This document shows positions 1-4,926 of a stretch of 5,386 nt of DNA, piece after piece (position 1 is the stretch's first letter; each line of letters starts with the position of its first letter). A model generated the notes under the pieces. It searched no databases and was not told where the DNA came from. It saw nothing but the letters and a program-made list of their open reading frames with translations. Origin of the DNA: Holophagales bacterium UBA2201 (GTDB taxonomy: Bacteria > Acidobacteriota > Thermoanaerobaculia > UBA2201); assembly GCA_002327305.1 (NCBI GenBank), contig DCUZ01000087.1, positions 1 through 5,386 of the forward strand, read 5' to 3'. A program made the position numbers and the translations under genes.

Positions 1-72
1 CGCCCACCTCGGAAACGGTAGCCCGTAGGCCGCCGCCGGGGAAGGAGGGCACTTTGAACTGTATATTTATTT

Positions 73-119
73 GAGACCCGAAACTCGAAACCCGAGACTG
101 CCATCCGCAGCCTGCAGCC
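73..119. repeat. Degenerate heptamer tandem repeat (GARACYC-type units)
   Basis: Positions 73-100 read as four in-phase 7-bp units: GAGACCC, GAAACTC, GAAACCC, GAGACTG. After a phase shift, 99-119 reads TGCCATC, CGCAGCC, TGCAGCC, which looks like a further, more diverged set. There is no coding role. The period matches three other 7-bp arrays in this window (2228-2278, 4927-4954, 5345-5386) although the unit sequences differ. Confidence 0.7.
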
Positions 120-355
120 GGGGGCCTGACGGCTTCCCTGTTCCGGGCATTGTCCGGCACCGGACGGGTGGGCGGGGAAAATGGACATTCCTTCGGATTT
201 CCCACGGGGTTCCGGCATCACATCCACCTGATAAACAATAGATTACATCAGGCCCCCGATCAAAACTCGAATGGCATCGAGGATGCAAAAAGAGCTTGTA
301 TCCATCGCCTTGCGGTCTTCTCCGTAACGGCGGACGGAAATCCAGATACGATCAT

Positions 356-362
356 AAGGAGG
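356..362 (+). promoter_or_regulatory. Ribosome binding site of the ankyrin/metallo-hydrolase gene
   Basis: AAGGAGG lies four bases upstream of the ATG at 367. It is a near-perfect anti-Shine-Dalgarno match and fixes the start codon, in agreement with the signal peptide that begins there. Confidence 0.85.
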
Positions 363-366
363 CGTT

Positions 367-2208
367 ATGACCCTGAAGCGTTTGATCTGGACCGCGATCC
401 TTTTGCTGGCCCTGTTCGCTTTCCGCAGCTGGGCGGGCGAGATCCATGAGGCGGCCGAAAGGGGCGACATGGCCGTCCTTCAGAAGCTCCTTCAAGCCGA
501 CCCCTCCCGGTTGAACGCCCCCGGCGACAAGGGGCGCACCCCCCTCCACCTGGCCGCTTTCAACGGGAACACCGGGGCCGTGGAGTTCCTCATCCAGCAG
601 GGGGCGGACGTCAATCAGCGCGAGACGTTCTACGACCTCACGCCCCTGCACATGGCGGCTTGGAAGGGGCACGCGGCGGCCGTCGGGCTCCTCCTGGACG
701 CGGGGGCGGACCTCACCGCGCGCGAGAAGGACAACGAGACCCCCCTCTATTATGCCGCGACCAGCGACAGCACGGAGACCGTTGATCTGCTCCTTGCCAA
801 GGGCGCCGACCTCAACGACACCGAAAGCAAAGCCGGGAACACCGTCCTCTCCCTGGCCATCGAGCGGGGACAGAACAAGACGGCCGAACACCTTATCCAT
901 AAGGGGGCCGATGTCCAGGTCGAGCAGGACCGCGGGACGCTCCTGCACCTGGCCGCCTGGCGGGGGACCCAGCCGCTCATTGACCTTCTGGTCTCCAAGG
1001 GGCTCGCGGTTGACGCCGCGAACAAGTTCGGCATCACGCCGCTCTTCCTGGCCGGCCGGGTGGGGAACGCGGAGGCGGTGAAGGCGCTCCTGGCCCGGGG
1101 GGCCAGGACCGATCTTCGCGACGGGGACGGCCGGACGCCGCTCCTGGGGGCGGTGATGAACGGGCACAAGGAGGTGGTCGGCCTCCTCCTGCAGGCCGGG
1201 GCGGACCCCAATGCCGCCGCAGGCGGCGGCCCCACCCCCCTGCATGTCGCCTCGTTCAAAGGGTGCGGCGACATCGTTTCCCTCCTCATCGCCAAGGGGG
1301 CGGACCTCAACGCCGGCGATGGAGAAGGGATGACCCCGCTGGACTATGCGCTCAAGTACGCCCGGAAGACCTGCGCGGGTTTGCTGACCGCGAAGGGGGC
1401 CCGGGCCGGACAGGCCTGGAACGGCCGGAAACCCATGGACGATTTCAACCGGACGCTCCAAAACGGCGAGGCCCAGGTGTGGTACCTGGAGCACAGCGGC
1501 TGGCTCGTGCGGACGCGCCGGCACGTTCTCATCTTCGATTATCCCCCCCCAAGGGTCCCGGGTGACGACCCCTCGCTGGCCAACGGCGCCATCGTCCCGA
1601 GGGAACTGAAGCACGAGAATGTCACTGTGTTCGTCTCCCACGGCCACGGCGACCACTACAACCCCGCCATTTTCGAGTGGCGGAAGGCAATCGGCCGCAT
1701 CCACTATGTCCTGGGTTTCAAGCCCGACACGCGGGAAGAGTACACCCTCATCGAGCCCATGCAGAAGATGGACCTGGACGGCCTGGAGGTGACCGCCACC
1801 GCCTCCAACGACGGCGGCGTGGCGTTCTTCGTCCGGGCCGACGGCGTGGGGATCTACCACGCCGGGGACCACGCCAACCGCAAGCCGGAAGTGACGGAGG
1901 ATTTCGCGAGGGAGATCGACGTCCTGGCCCGGAACGGCCTGAAGCCCGACCTCCTCTTCGCTCCGGTCAGCGGCTGCGGGTTCGGCGATCCCGAGAGTGT
2001 GCGGAAGGGGGTGTATTACACGGTGGAGAAGCTGGCCCCCCGCGCGGTCTTCCCCATGCACTCCGGCGGGGCGGAATGGCGCCTGAAGGTGTTCGCGGAA
2101 AAGGCGCGGGAGAACGGCGTGAAAGGCGAGTTCCTGACCCCGGCCCATCCGGGCGACCATTTTCTCGTCCAAAACGGCCCGGCGGAGCAACTTGCGGCCG
2201 GGCAATAA
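367..2208 (+). CDS. Exported ankyrin-repeat / metallo-beta-lactamase-fold hydrolase fusion protein
   Basis: The protein has 613 residues. Residues 1-23 form a signal peptide: K4 and R5, a hydrophobic core at 6-18, and probable cleavage after SWA (23), so it likely acts in the periplasm or outside. Residues 24-347 hold about nine ankyrin repeats plus a partial first one; the TPLHLAA-type helix starts recur near 58, 92, 125, 159, 191, 224, 257, 290 and 323, and most repeats end in GAD(V/L)N-like turns. Residues about 366-603 are a metallo-beta-lactamase-fold domain: SHGHGDH at 424-430 (H425, H427, D429, H430), YHAGD at 497-501 (D501) and FPMHSGG at 562-568 (H565). The canonical third histidine after the first motif is not visible; SNDGGVAFFV (480-489) lies where UlaG-like lactonases have it. 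From memory, a group of MBL hydrolases carries STDEGVSF there, then HAGD and PMH, which fits better than UlaG itself. Ankyrin repeats usually bind proteins, so the N-terminal part may position the enzyme. Substrate unknown. The start is set by AAGGAGG at 356-362. The gene converges on the membrane gene at 2279-2620. Confidence 0.95.
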   Translation: MTLKRLIWTAILLLALFAFRSWAGEIHEAAERGDMAVLQKLLQADPSRLNAPGDKGRTPLHLAAFNGNTGAVEFLIQQGADVNQRETFYDLTPLHMAAWKGHAAAVGLLLDAGADLTAREKDNETPLYYAATSDSTETVDLLLAKGADLNDTESKAGNTVLSLAIERGQNKTAEHLIHKGADVQVEQDRGTLLHLAAWRGTQPLIDLLVSKGLAVDAANKFGITPLFLAGRVGNAEAVKALLARGARTDLRDGDGRTPLLGAVMNGHKEVVGLLLQAGADPNAAAGGGPTPLHVASFKGCGDIVSLLIAKGADLNAGDGEGMTPLDYALKYARKTCAGLLTAKGARAGQAWNGRKPMDDFNRTLQNGEAQVWYLEHSGWLVRTRRHVLIFDYPPPRVPGDDPSLANGAIVPRELKHENVTVFVSHGHGDHYNPAIFEWRKAIGRIHYVLGFKPDTREEYTLIEPMQKMDLDGLEVTATASNDGGVAFFVRADGVGIYHAGDHANRKPEVTEDFAREIDVLARNGLKPDLLFAPVSGCGFGDPESVRKGVYYTVEKLAPRAVFPMHSGGAEWRLKVFAEKARENGVKGEFLTPAHPGDHFLVQNGPAEQLAAGQ

Positions 2209-2278
2209 CGCAACGGCGCCGTCAGGGGTCCGTAGTCCTTGGTCTTCCGGCTTCCGGCTTCCGGCTTCCGGCTTCCGG
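2209..2278. repeat. Heptamer repeats filling the convergent junction
   Basis: This 70-bp gap separates two convergent genes. Positions 2244-2278 are five exact tandem copies of CTTCCGG. Upstream, 2228-2248 reads GTCCGTA, GTCCTTG, GTCTTCC, a degenerate 7-bp series that runs into the exact array. The array ends one base before the stop codon (2279-2281) of the minus-strand membrane gene. A 10-bp palindrome, ACGGCGCCGT, lies at 2213-2222. There is no hairpin with a T-run, so no intrinsic terminator is visible for either gene. Confidence 0.85.
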
Positions 2279-2620
2279 CTACGCTTCTTGTCTTAGCGTG
2301 AGATACAGCAGGGCCAGGACCGACGAGCCGCCGAGGACGAAGAGATCGCGCGGTGAGCGCGAGAGGAGGGCCAGCACCAGCCCCAGGATCGCCGGGGCCT
2401 CGCACAGGGCCATGGAGACGATGAACCCCTGCGGCAGGTTCAGACGGGGAAAGACGATAAGGCCGGCGACGAGGGTCCCCAGCGAGGCGGCGTAGAAGGC
2501 GACGACCAGGACCGGCGCCACTGGAACCGCCTCCGCCCCGCCGATGATGAAATGGGCCACGACTCCGTACATCAGCACGCAGGCGATGAAGGCGAAGCCG
2601 ATCGGCCGCCGGAGGGTCAC
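2279..2620 (-). CDS. Small four-helix integral membrane protein of unknown function
   Basis: The protein has 113 residues and is almost entirely hydrophobic. Four membrane segments can be drawn at about 7-27, 35-57, 66-87 and 92-108. Short loops carry the few charged residues (R4, R5, E30, R59, R88, R91), and the tail is LRQEA. The third segment includes the motif ALCEAPAILGLVLALL (71-86), with a membrane-embedded Glu/Pro pair that may matter for function. I do not recognise the family; the Glu in a helix recalls small ion-binding membrane subunits only superficially. I chose GTG at 2620-2618 because it overlaps the TGA of ribonuclease PH in the sequence GTGA, the usual sign of translational coupling; the first Met in frame comes 16 residues later, inside the first membrane helix. 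It is thus probably co-transcribed with rph. Its stop codon touches the CTTCCGG array. Confidence 0.75.
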   Translation of the reverse strand: MTLRRPIGFAFIACVLMYGVVAHFIIGGAEAVPVAPVLVVAFYAASLGTLVAGLIVFPRLNLPQGFIVSMALCEAPAILGLVLALLSRSPRDLFVLGGSSVLALLYLTLRQEA

Positions 2621-3390
2621 GCCCAGTACTCTTCGGGGACCAGTTCGCGGTGCCGGGGGTCGAGGGCCTCGAACCGGGGGCGCAGGGCGTCCTTCTGCAG
2701 GGCGATGATCCGTTCGATCCCCTCCAGCCCCGTCCCCAGGACGTCCTCGAACACCTCCTGCGAGAAGGGGTGCCCTTCGGCCGTCCCCTGCACCTCCACC
2801 AGTTGTCCGGCGCCGGTGGCGGCGACATTGAAATCCAACTCCGCCTGGGAGTCCTCCGAATAATCGGGGTCCAGGAGGATCTCCCCGCCGAGGAGGGCCA
2901 CCGACACGGCCCCCAGCGTATCGCGCAAGGGCCAGCGGACGATGTCGCCCGCCTCCAGGAACCTGAGCAGGGCGAGGTTGAGGGCGGTGAAGGCGCCGTT
3001 GATGGCCGCGGTCCGCGTGCCGGCGTCGGCCTGCAGGACGTCGCAATCCACCCACAGCGTCCGGCCGGAGACGGCCCCCAGGTCGGTGACCGAGCGCAGG
3101 GCCCGCCCGATCATCCGCTGGATCTCGTGCGACCGGCCCGGCTGGCGCCCCCGCGCCACGTCCCTCTGGGAGCGGCTGTCGGTGGCGCCGGGGAGCATGG
3201 CGTACTCCGAGGTGATCCACCCCCTCCCCAGCGCGGCGGCGTGCGGCGGCGCCTTCTCCTCCACCGTGACGGTGCAGATCACCCGGGTGTCGCCCATTTC
3301 GATGAGGACACTGCCGTCGGGGTATTTCAGGTAGTCCAATTGAAGGGAGAAGGGGCGCAGTTCGTCGGGGGACCGGCCGTGCGTTCGCAT
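2617..3390 (-). CDS. rph: Ribonuclease PH (tRNA 3'-end phosphorolytic exonuclease)
   Basis: RNase PH trims the 3' ends of tRNA precursors, using inorganic phosphate to release nucleoside diphosphates, and works as a hexameric ring in the cytoplasm. The protein has 257 residues, close to the usual 238-256. Family signatures are in order: the start MRTHGRSPDELRP (1-13; most members have D where H4 stands), GWITSEYAMLPGAT (57-70), SHEIQRMIGRALRSV (87-101), DCDVLQADAGTRTAAING (115-132; G124 and R126 match the phosphate-binding GTR), SEDSQAELDFN (178-188; D180 and D186 match the catalytic acidic pair), and EVQGTAEGHPF (199-209). DAGTRT replaces the common DGGTRT, a mild change. The ATG at 3390 is the only one in frame near the conserved N-terminus. 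I see no Shine-Dalgarno sequence before it; immediately upstream lie CGGTATCAT and then the octamer array. It overlaps the downstream membrane gene by 4 bp. Confidence 0.97.
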   Translation of the reverse strand: MRTHGRSPDELRPFSLQLDYLKYPDGSVLIEMGDTRVICTVTVEEKAPPHAAALGRGWITSEYAMLPGATDSRSQRDVARGRQPGRSHEIQRMIGRALRSVTDLGAVSGRTLWVDCDVLQADAGTRTAAINGAFTALNLALLRFLEAGDIVRWPLRDTLGAVSVALLGGEILLDPDYSEDSQAELDFNVAATGAGQLVEVQGTAEGHPFSQEVFEDVLGTGLEGIERIIALQKDALRPRFEALDPRHRELVPEEYWA

Positions 3391-3420
3391 GGGACCATGA
3401 TACCGAGGGGCGCGGAAAAG

Positions 3421-3588
3421 CGCAAGTGCGTAGTGGCGCAAGTGCGTAGTGGCGTAGTGGCGTAGTGGCGTAGCGGCGTAGCGGCGTAGCGGCGCAAGTG
3501 CGTAGTGGCGCGAATGCGTAGTGGCGCAAGTGCGTAGTGGCGCAAGTGCGTAGTGGCGTAAATGCGTAGTGGCGTAAATGCGTAGTGG
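3421..3588 (+). repeat. Octamer tandem array, 21 in-phase units
   Basis: The segment divides without a break into 21 units of 8 bp, followed by a broken unit CGCAATGA (3589-3596). Variants are CGTAGTGG (most frequent), CGCAAGTG, CGTAGCGG (three in a row at 3469-3492), CGTAAATG and CGCGAATG. Much of it alternates CGCAAGTG-like with CGTAGTGG, giving a 16-bp higher-order repeat, while the left-centre part is a run of CGTAGNGG units. The mix of homogeneous runs and point variants suggests expansion by slippage or unequal exchange. The array ends about 30 bp from the rph start codon. Confidence 0.95.
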
Positions 3589-3628
3589 CGCAATGATACC
3601 GGGTGCGCCCGCACCGTGTATTCCTCGT

Positions 3629-3668
3629 AGCTGACGCATTTGCGCACTTGCGCTGTTACGCACTACCG
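3629..3668 (-). repeat. Short inverted octamer array facing the main array
   Basis: Read in 8-bp steps, the plus strand gives AGCTGACG, CATTTGCG, CACTTGCG, CTGTTACG, CACTACCG. Their reverse complements (for example CGCAAATG and CGCAAGTG) belong to the same unit family as the main array, so this is a small, diverged copy in the opposite orientation. The stretch 3643-3653 is an exact 11-base complement of repeated sites in the main array such as 3492-3502, so the region could fold back on itself. Confidence 0.75.
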
Positions 3669-3692
3669 GGGGGAGGGGGATCTTTCCGGGCG

Positions 3693-3698
3693 TATAAT
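3693..3698 (+). promoter_or_regulatory. Consensus -10 box (TATAAT) for the zinc-ribbon gene
   Basis: A perfect TATAAT lies 27 bases before the start codon. At 17-bp spacing the -35 position is GGGAGG, not TTGACA-like, so the promoter would rely on the -10 alone or on an activator. Predicted transcript start is around 3705, giving a leader of about 20 nt that contains the ribosome binding site. Confidence 0.45.
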
Positions 3699-3714
3699 GT
3701 TCCATCTCATTTTC

Positions 3715-3720
3715 GGGAGG
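3715..3720 (+). promoter_or_regulatory. Ribosome binding site of the zinc-ribbon gene
   Basis: GGGAGG stands five bases before the ATG at 3726. It decides this start over an upstream extension of the same frame (from about 3603), which would run through the inverted repeat array. Confidence 0.7.
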
Positions 3721-3725
3721 CCCCC

Positions 3726-3941
3726 ATGGGACTGTTCGGACAGAAGGAAGCGACCGAGGCGTTCGTCGGAGGGCGCAGACTGCACTGCGAGATCTGCAAG
3801 GGCGAACTCTTCTGGAAGCGGGAGGCCCAGCTCAACACCCAGGTCGCCACCTTCTTCAACTTCGACTGGGCCAACGCCACCGCCACCTGCTATGTCTGTG
3901 GGCAGTGCGGGTACATTCACTGGTTTTTGCCCAAAAAATAG
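3726..3941 (+). CDS. Small zinc-ribbon protein
   Basis: The protein has 71 residues and no signal peptide. It shows two cysteine pairs typical of a zinc ribbon: C21-x2-C24 in HCEIC and C58-x2-C61 in CGQCGYIHWF, with an extra C55 directly before. Between them is a well-defined segment, WKREAQLNT (30-38) and FFNFDWANATATCYVC (43-58). From memory, short uncharacterised bacterial proteins share the order 'C-x2-C ... QLNT ... TFFxLDWAN ... CGYIHWF', sometimes annotated as nucleic-acid-binding; I know of no experimental function. It probably sits in the cytoplasm as a single-domain zinc protein. It is transcribed away from rph from its own -10 box; nothing follows it for 447 bp on the same strand, so it seems monocistronic. 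Confidence 0.85.
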   Translation: MGLFGQKEATEAFVGGRRLHCEICKGELFWKREAQLNTQVATFFNFDWANATATCYVCGQCGYIHWFLPKK

Positions 3942-3991
3942 AAACCGCTGATGGAGGAGGCAGGCGACAGAGGGTGGTTGGGGAAAGGGTT

Positions 3992-4011
3992 CCGCGGGTT
4001 TTATGCCGCGG
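3992..4011. repeat. Inverted repeat CCGCGG-N8-CCGCGG
   Basis: CCGCGG at 3992-3997 and again at 4006-4011 is self-complementary, so the two copies can pair as a 6-bp GC-only stem around the loop GTTTTATG. It lies 50 bp after the zinc-ribbon stop codon. There is no T-run after the stem, so it is a weak candidate for a terminator or a 3' stabilising hairpin. Confidence 0.4.
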
Positions 4012-4032
4012 CACACGCCGGAGCAAGAACCA

Positions 4033-4050
4033 CGCACCCGGAGGGGTGCG
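4033..4050. repeat. REP-like hairpin CGCACCC-GGAG-GGGTGCG
   Basis: Seven base pairs (4033-4039 with 4044-4050) enclose the tetraloop GGAG. It is followed by CTATACGAGCGG and by GGCGCACCCGCC (4062-4073), which repeats the GCACCC core. The form, a GC-rich imperfect palindrome followed by a related half-site, is that of dispersed extragenic palindromic repeats. The copy number in the genome cannot be judged from one window. Confidence 0.5.
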
Positions 4051-4148
4051 GCTATACGAGCGGCGCACCCGCCGTGCAGGATCAAATTGCTCTTGGTAAT
4101 GCGGAATGTGCTGCATCTCCTATTCCCCAAGAACTTCCGCCCACCCGC

Positions 4149-4177
4149 TTGACTCCCGGCCTTCCCCAGTATATATT
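4149..4177 (+). promoter_or_regulatory. Sigma70-type promoter for the secreted-protein gene
   Basis: TTGACT (4149-4154) and TATATT (4172-4177) are separated by exactly 17 bp. Both match the housekeeping consensus at 5 of 6 positions, and the -10 lies in a locally AT-rich island. Transcription would start near 4184 and give a leader of about 205 nt before the ATG at 4389. Confidence 0.6.
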
Positions 4178-4206
4178 GTAAACAGATAATCTCACGGCGG
4201 TCGTCC

Positions 4207-4237
4207 CAGGCGGAACATACATCGCAGAGTCCGCCTG
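4207..4237 (+). promoter_or_regulatory. Leader hairpin upstream of the secreted-protein gene
   Basis: CAGGCGGA (4207-4214) pairs perfectly with TCCGCCTG (4230-4237) around a 15-base loop. It sits about 20 nt downstream of the predicted transcription start. It could stabilise the 5' end or be part of a larger regulatory fold; no T-run follows, so it is not an intrinsic attenuator by itself. Confidence 0.4.
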
Positions 4238-4372
4238 ATCGGGAGGGGCGGAGGCCCATAATGCCGGCTCGGGAATTGGGGGGACAACATGATCGCAAAA
4301 GAACGCCGTATTCGGGCGCGCCAGTAGAATGTCATCTCAACCCATCACAATGGAACCACAATTCAGCCATCG

Positions 4373-4380
4373 AAAGGAGG
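4373..4380 (+). promoter_or_regulatory. Ribosome binding site of the secreted-protein gene
   Basis: AAAGGAGG lies eight bases before the ATG at 4389. It decides the start against the in-frame ATG at 4329, whose extra 20 residues would bury the signal peptide. Confidence 0.85.
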
Positions 4381-4388
4381 CCGCTCCG

Positions 4389-4904
4389 ATGAAGGCATTC
4401 CTCTGCCCCTTTGCCATGCTCCTGTGCTGTGCCCTCCTGCCGGCCCAGTCCAGCGAAAACTACCAAATCGAGCAGGGCACCTTCAACAACGGCGGGAACC
4501 CTGCCCCCATCCTCACCTCGGATAGTTACCAAATGACCTTGGATTCCATCGGGGACGGGATCGCGGCCGTTGGGCTGTCCAGCCCGTCCTACGGGATGGA
4601 CCCGGGGTTCCCGTCCGCCTATCCCCCGCCCGGCGAGGTGCTGGACCTGCGGTTCACCGGCGCGACGACGCTCGTCTGGGCCCCGGAGCCGGCCGTGGGG
4701 AGCTACAACCTCTACCGCGGGACCCTGTCGGCCCTGCCCGGGAGCTACGGGACGAGGGAGCAGAGCGGGATCCCCGGTCCGACCACGACCGATGCCACGG
4801 CCCCGGGGGCCGGCCAGTGCCTCATCTATCTGGTCACTGCCAGCAACCGGTTGAGCGAGGAGGGGACCAAGGGCACCGACTCCAACGGGGATTTCCGGCC
4901 GTAA
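4389..4904 (+). CDS. Small secreted protein with a fibronectin-like C-terminal domain
   Basis: The protein has 171 residues. The N-terminus MKAFLCPFAMLLCCALLPAQ is a signal peptide, probably cut near A19; C13 in a loosely lipobox-like setting leaves a lipoprotein as a less likely option. Residues 24-76 form a module with aromatic-rich repeats: ENYQIEQGTFNNGG, SDSYQMTLDSIGDG and SSPSYGMDPGF. Comparable N-terminal modules of the 'SxxY...siG...sSxxY...GF' type occur in surface or secreted proteins. Residues about 84-151 look like a fibronectin type III-type beta sandwich: LDLRF, TTLVWAPEP, SYNLYRG, then CLIYLVTASN, ending in the conserved-looking tail GTKGTDSNGDFRP. From memory, similar tails close many secreted proteins of Acidobacteriota-like genomes. 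No catalytic motif is visible; a structural or binding role is more likely than an enzyme. The gene has its own promoter and a long leader. Confidence 0.88.
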   Translation: MKAFLCPFAMLLCCALLPAQSSENYQIEQGTFNNGGNPAPILTSDSYQMTLDSIGDGIAAVGLSSPSYGMDPGFPSAYPPPGEVLDLRFTGATTLVWAPEPAVGSYNLYRGTLSALPGSYGTREQSGIPGPTTTDATAPGAGQCLIYLVTASNRLSEEGTKGTDSNGDFRP

Positions 4905-4926
4905 ATGAAAGCCATCGGGGAAAGCA

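Larger units (their letters stand above)
1..366. other. Gene-free left-edge region upstream of the ankyrin/metallo-hydrolase gene
   Basis: I cannot defend a gene here. The first ~52 bases are open on the minus strand from a possible GTG at 52-50 off the left edge, with G or C at most third codon positions, so the 5' end of a divergent gene is possible; there is no ribosome binding site and the fragment is too short to judge. Plus-strand frame 3 is also open up to a TGA at 72-74 and could be the tail of an upstream gene. From 73 to about 119 there are degenerate 7-bp repeats. At 152-165 there is an inverted repeat GTCCGG-CA-CCGGAC, and at 227-252 the arms CCTGAT and ATCAGG flank an AT-rich 14-base loop. 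Neither is followed by a T-run, so I do not call terminators. I see no convincing -35/-10 pair for the gene starting at 367. Confidence 0.5.
3391..3725. other. Divergent intergenic region between rph and the zinc-ribbon gene
   Basis: This 335-bp gap holds the forward octamer array (3421-3588), a 9-bp direct repeat on each side of it, a short inverted octamer array (about 3629-3668), a purine-rich run (3667-3680), and the -10 box and ribosome binding site of the zinc-ribbon gene. All three minus-strand frames stay open across the array, which creates long but false reading frames rich in HYA/PLR repeats. I see no clear rph promoter: TATCAT on the minus strand at 3598-3593 or 3402-3397 could be a -10, but neither has a good -35. 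Confidence 0.7.
3942..4388. other. Gene-free region with hairpins, a promoter and a long leader
   Basis: No frame here has coding character. The left half (3942-4100) contains two strong inverted repeats and a segment that looks like a dispersed palindromic repeat. The middle holds a sigma70-type promoter at 4149-4177. From about 4184 to 4388 is the presumed leader of the secreted-protein gene, with an 8-bp stem at 4207-4237. I could not match the leader to a riboswitch class I know. Confidence 0.6.

Noticed and set aside
1..52. 5' end of a divergent minus-strand gene starting with GTG at 52-50
   Set aside because: G or C at third positions is suggestive, but seventeen codons without a ribosome binding site or motif are not enough; a plus-strand frame ending at 74 is an equal alternative.
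150..449. 99-codon plus-strand frame overlapping the start of the ankyrin gene
   Set aside because: No ribosome binding site, no recognisable motif, and it overlaps the signal-peptide coding region in another frame.
352..2205. Long minus-strand open frame (over 600 codons) opposite the ankyrin/metallo-hydrolase gene
   Set aside because: It is a GC-rich antisense shadow. The plus-strand frame has a ribosome binding site, a signal peptide, ankyrin repeats and metal-binding motifs, while the minus frame shows no recognisable family and a low-complexity composition.
2213..2222. Palindrome ACGGCGCCGT as terminator of the hydrolase gene
   Set aside because: There is no loop and no T-run after it on either strand; it is a perfect palindrome of only 10 bp in GC-rich DNA.
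1677..2495. Plus-strand open frame crossing the end of the hydrolase gene and the heptamer array
   Set aside because: It is rich in Arg, Gly and Pro as expected for a shifted frame of high-GC DNA, has no ribosome binding site, and runs antisense through the membrane-protein gene.
2650..3465. Plus-strand open frame opposite rph
   Set aside because: rph is certain from its motifs on the minus strand; the opposite frame has no family marks and runs into the repeat array.
3421..3596. CRISPR array
   Set aside because: The units are 8-bp, directly adjacent and without spacers of unique sequence; there are no cas genes.
3905..4181. Small plus-strand open frames (64 and 76 codons) after the zinc-ribbon gene
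   Set aside because: They cover the palindrome cluster and the promoter, have poor starts and no coding character; they are better explained as repeat DNA.
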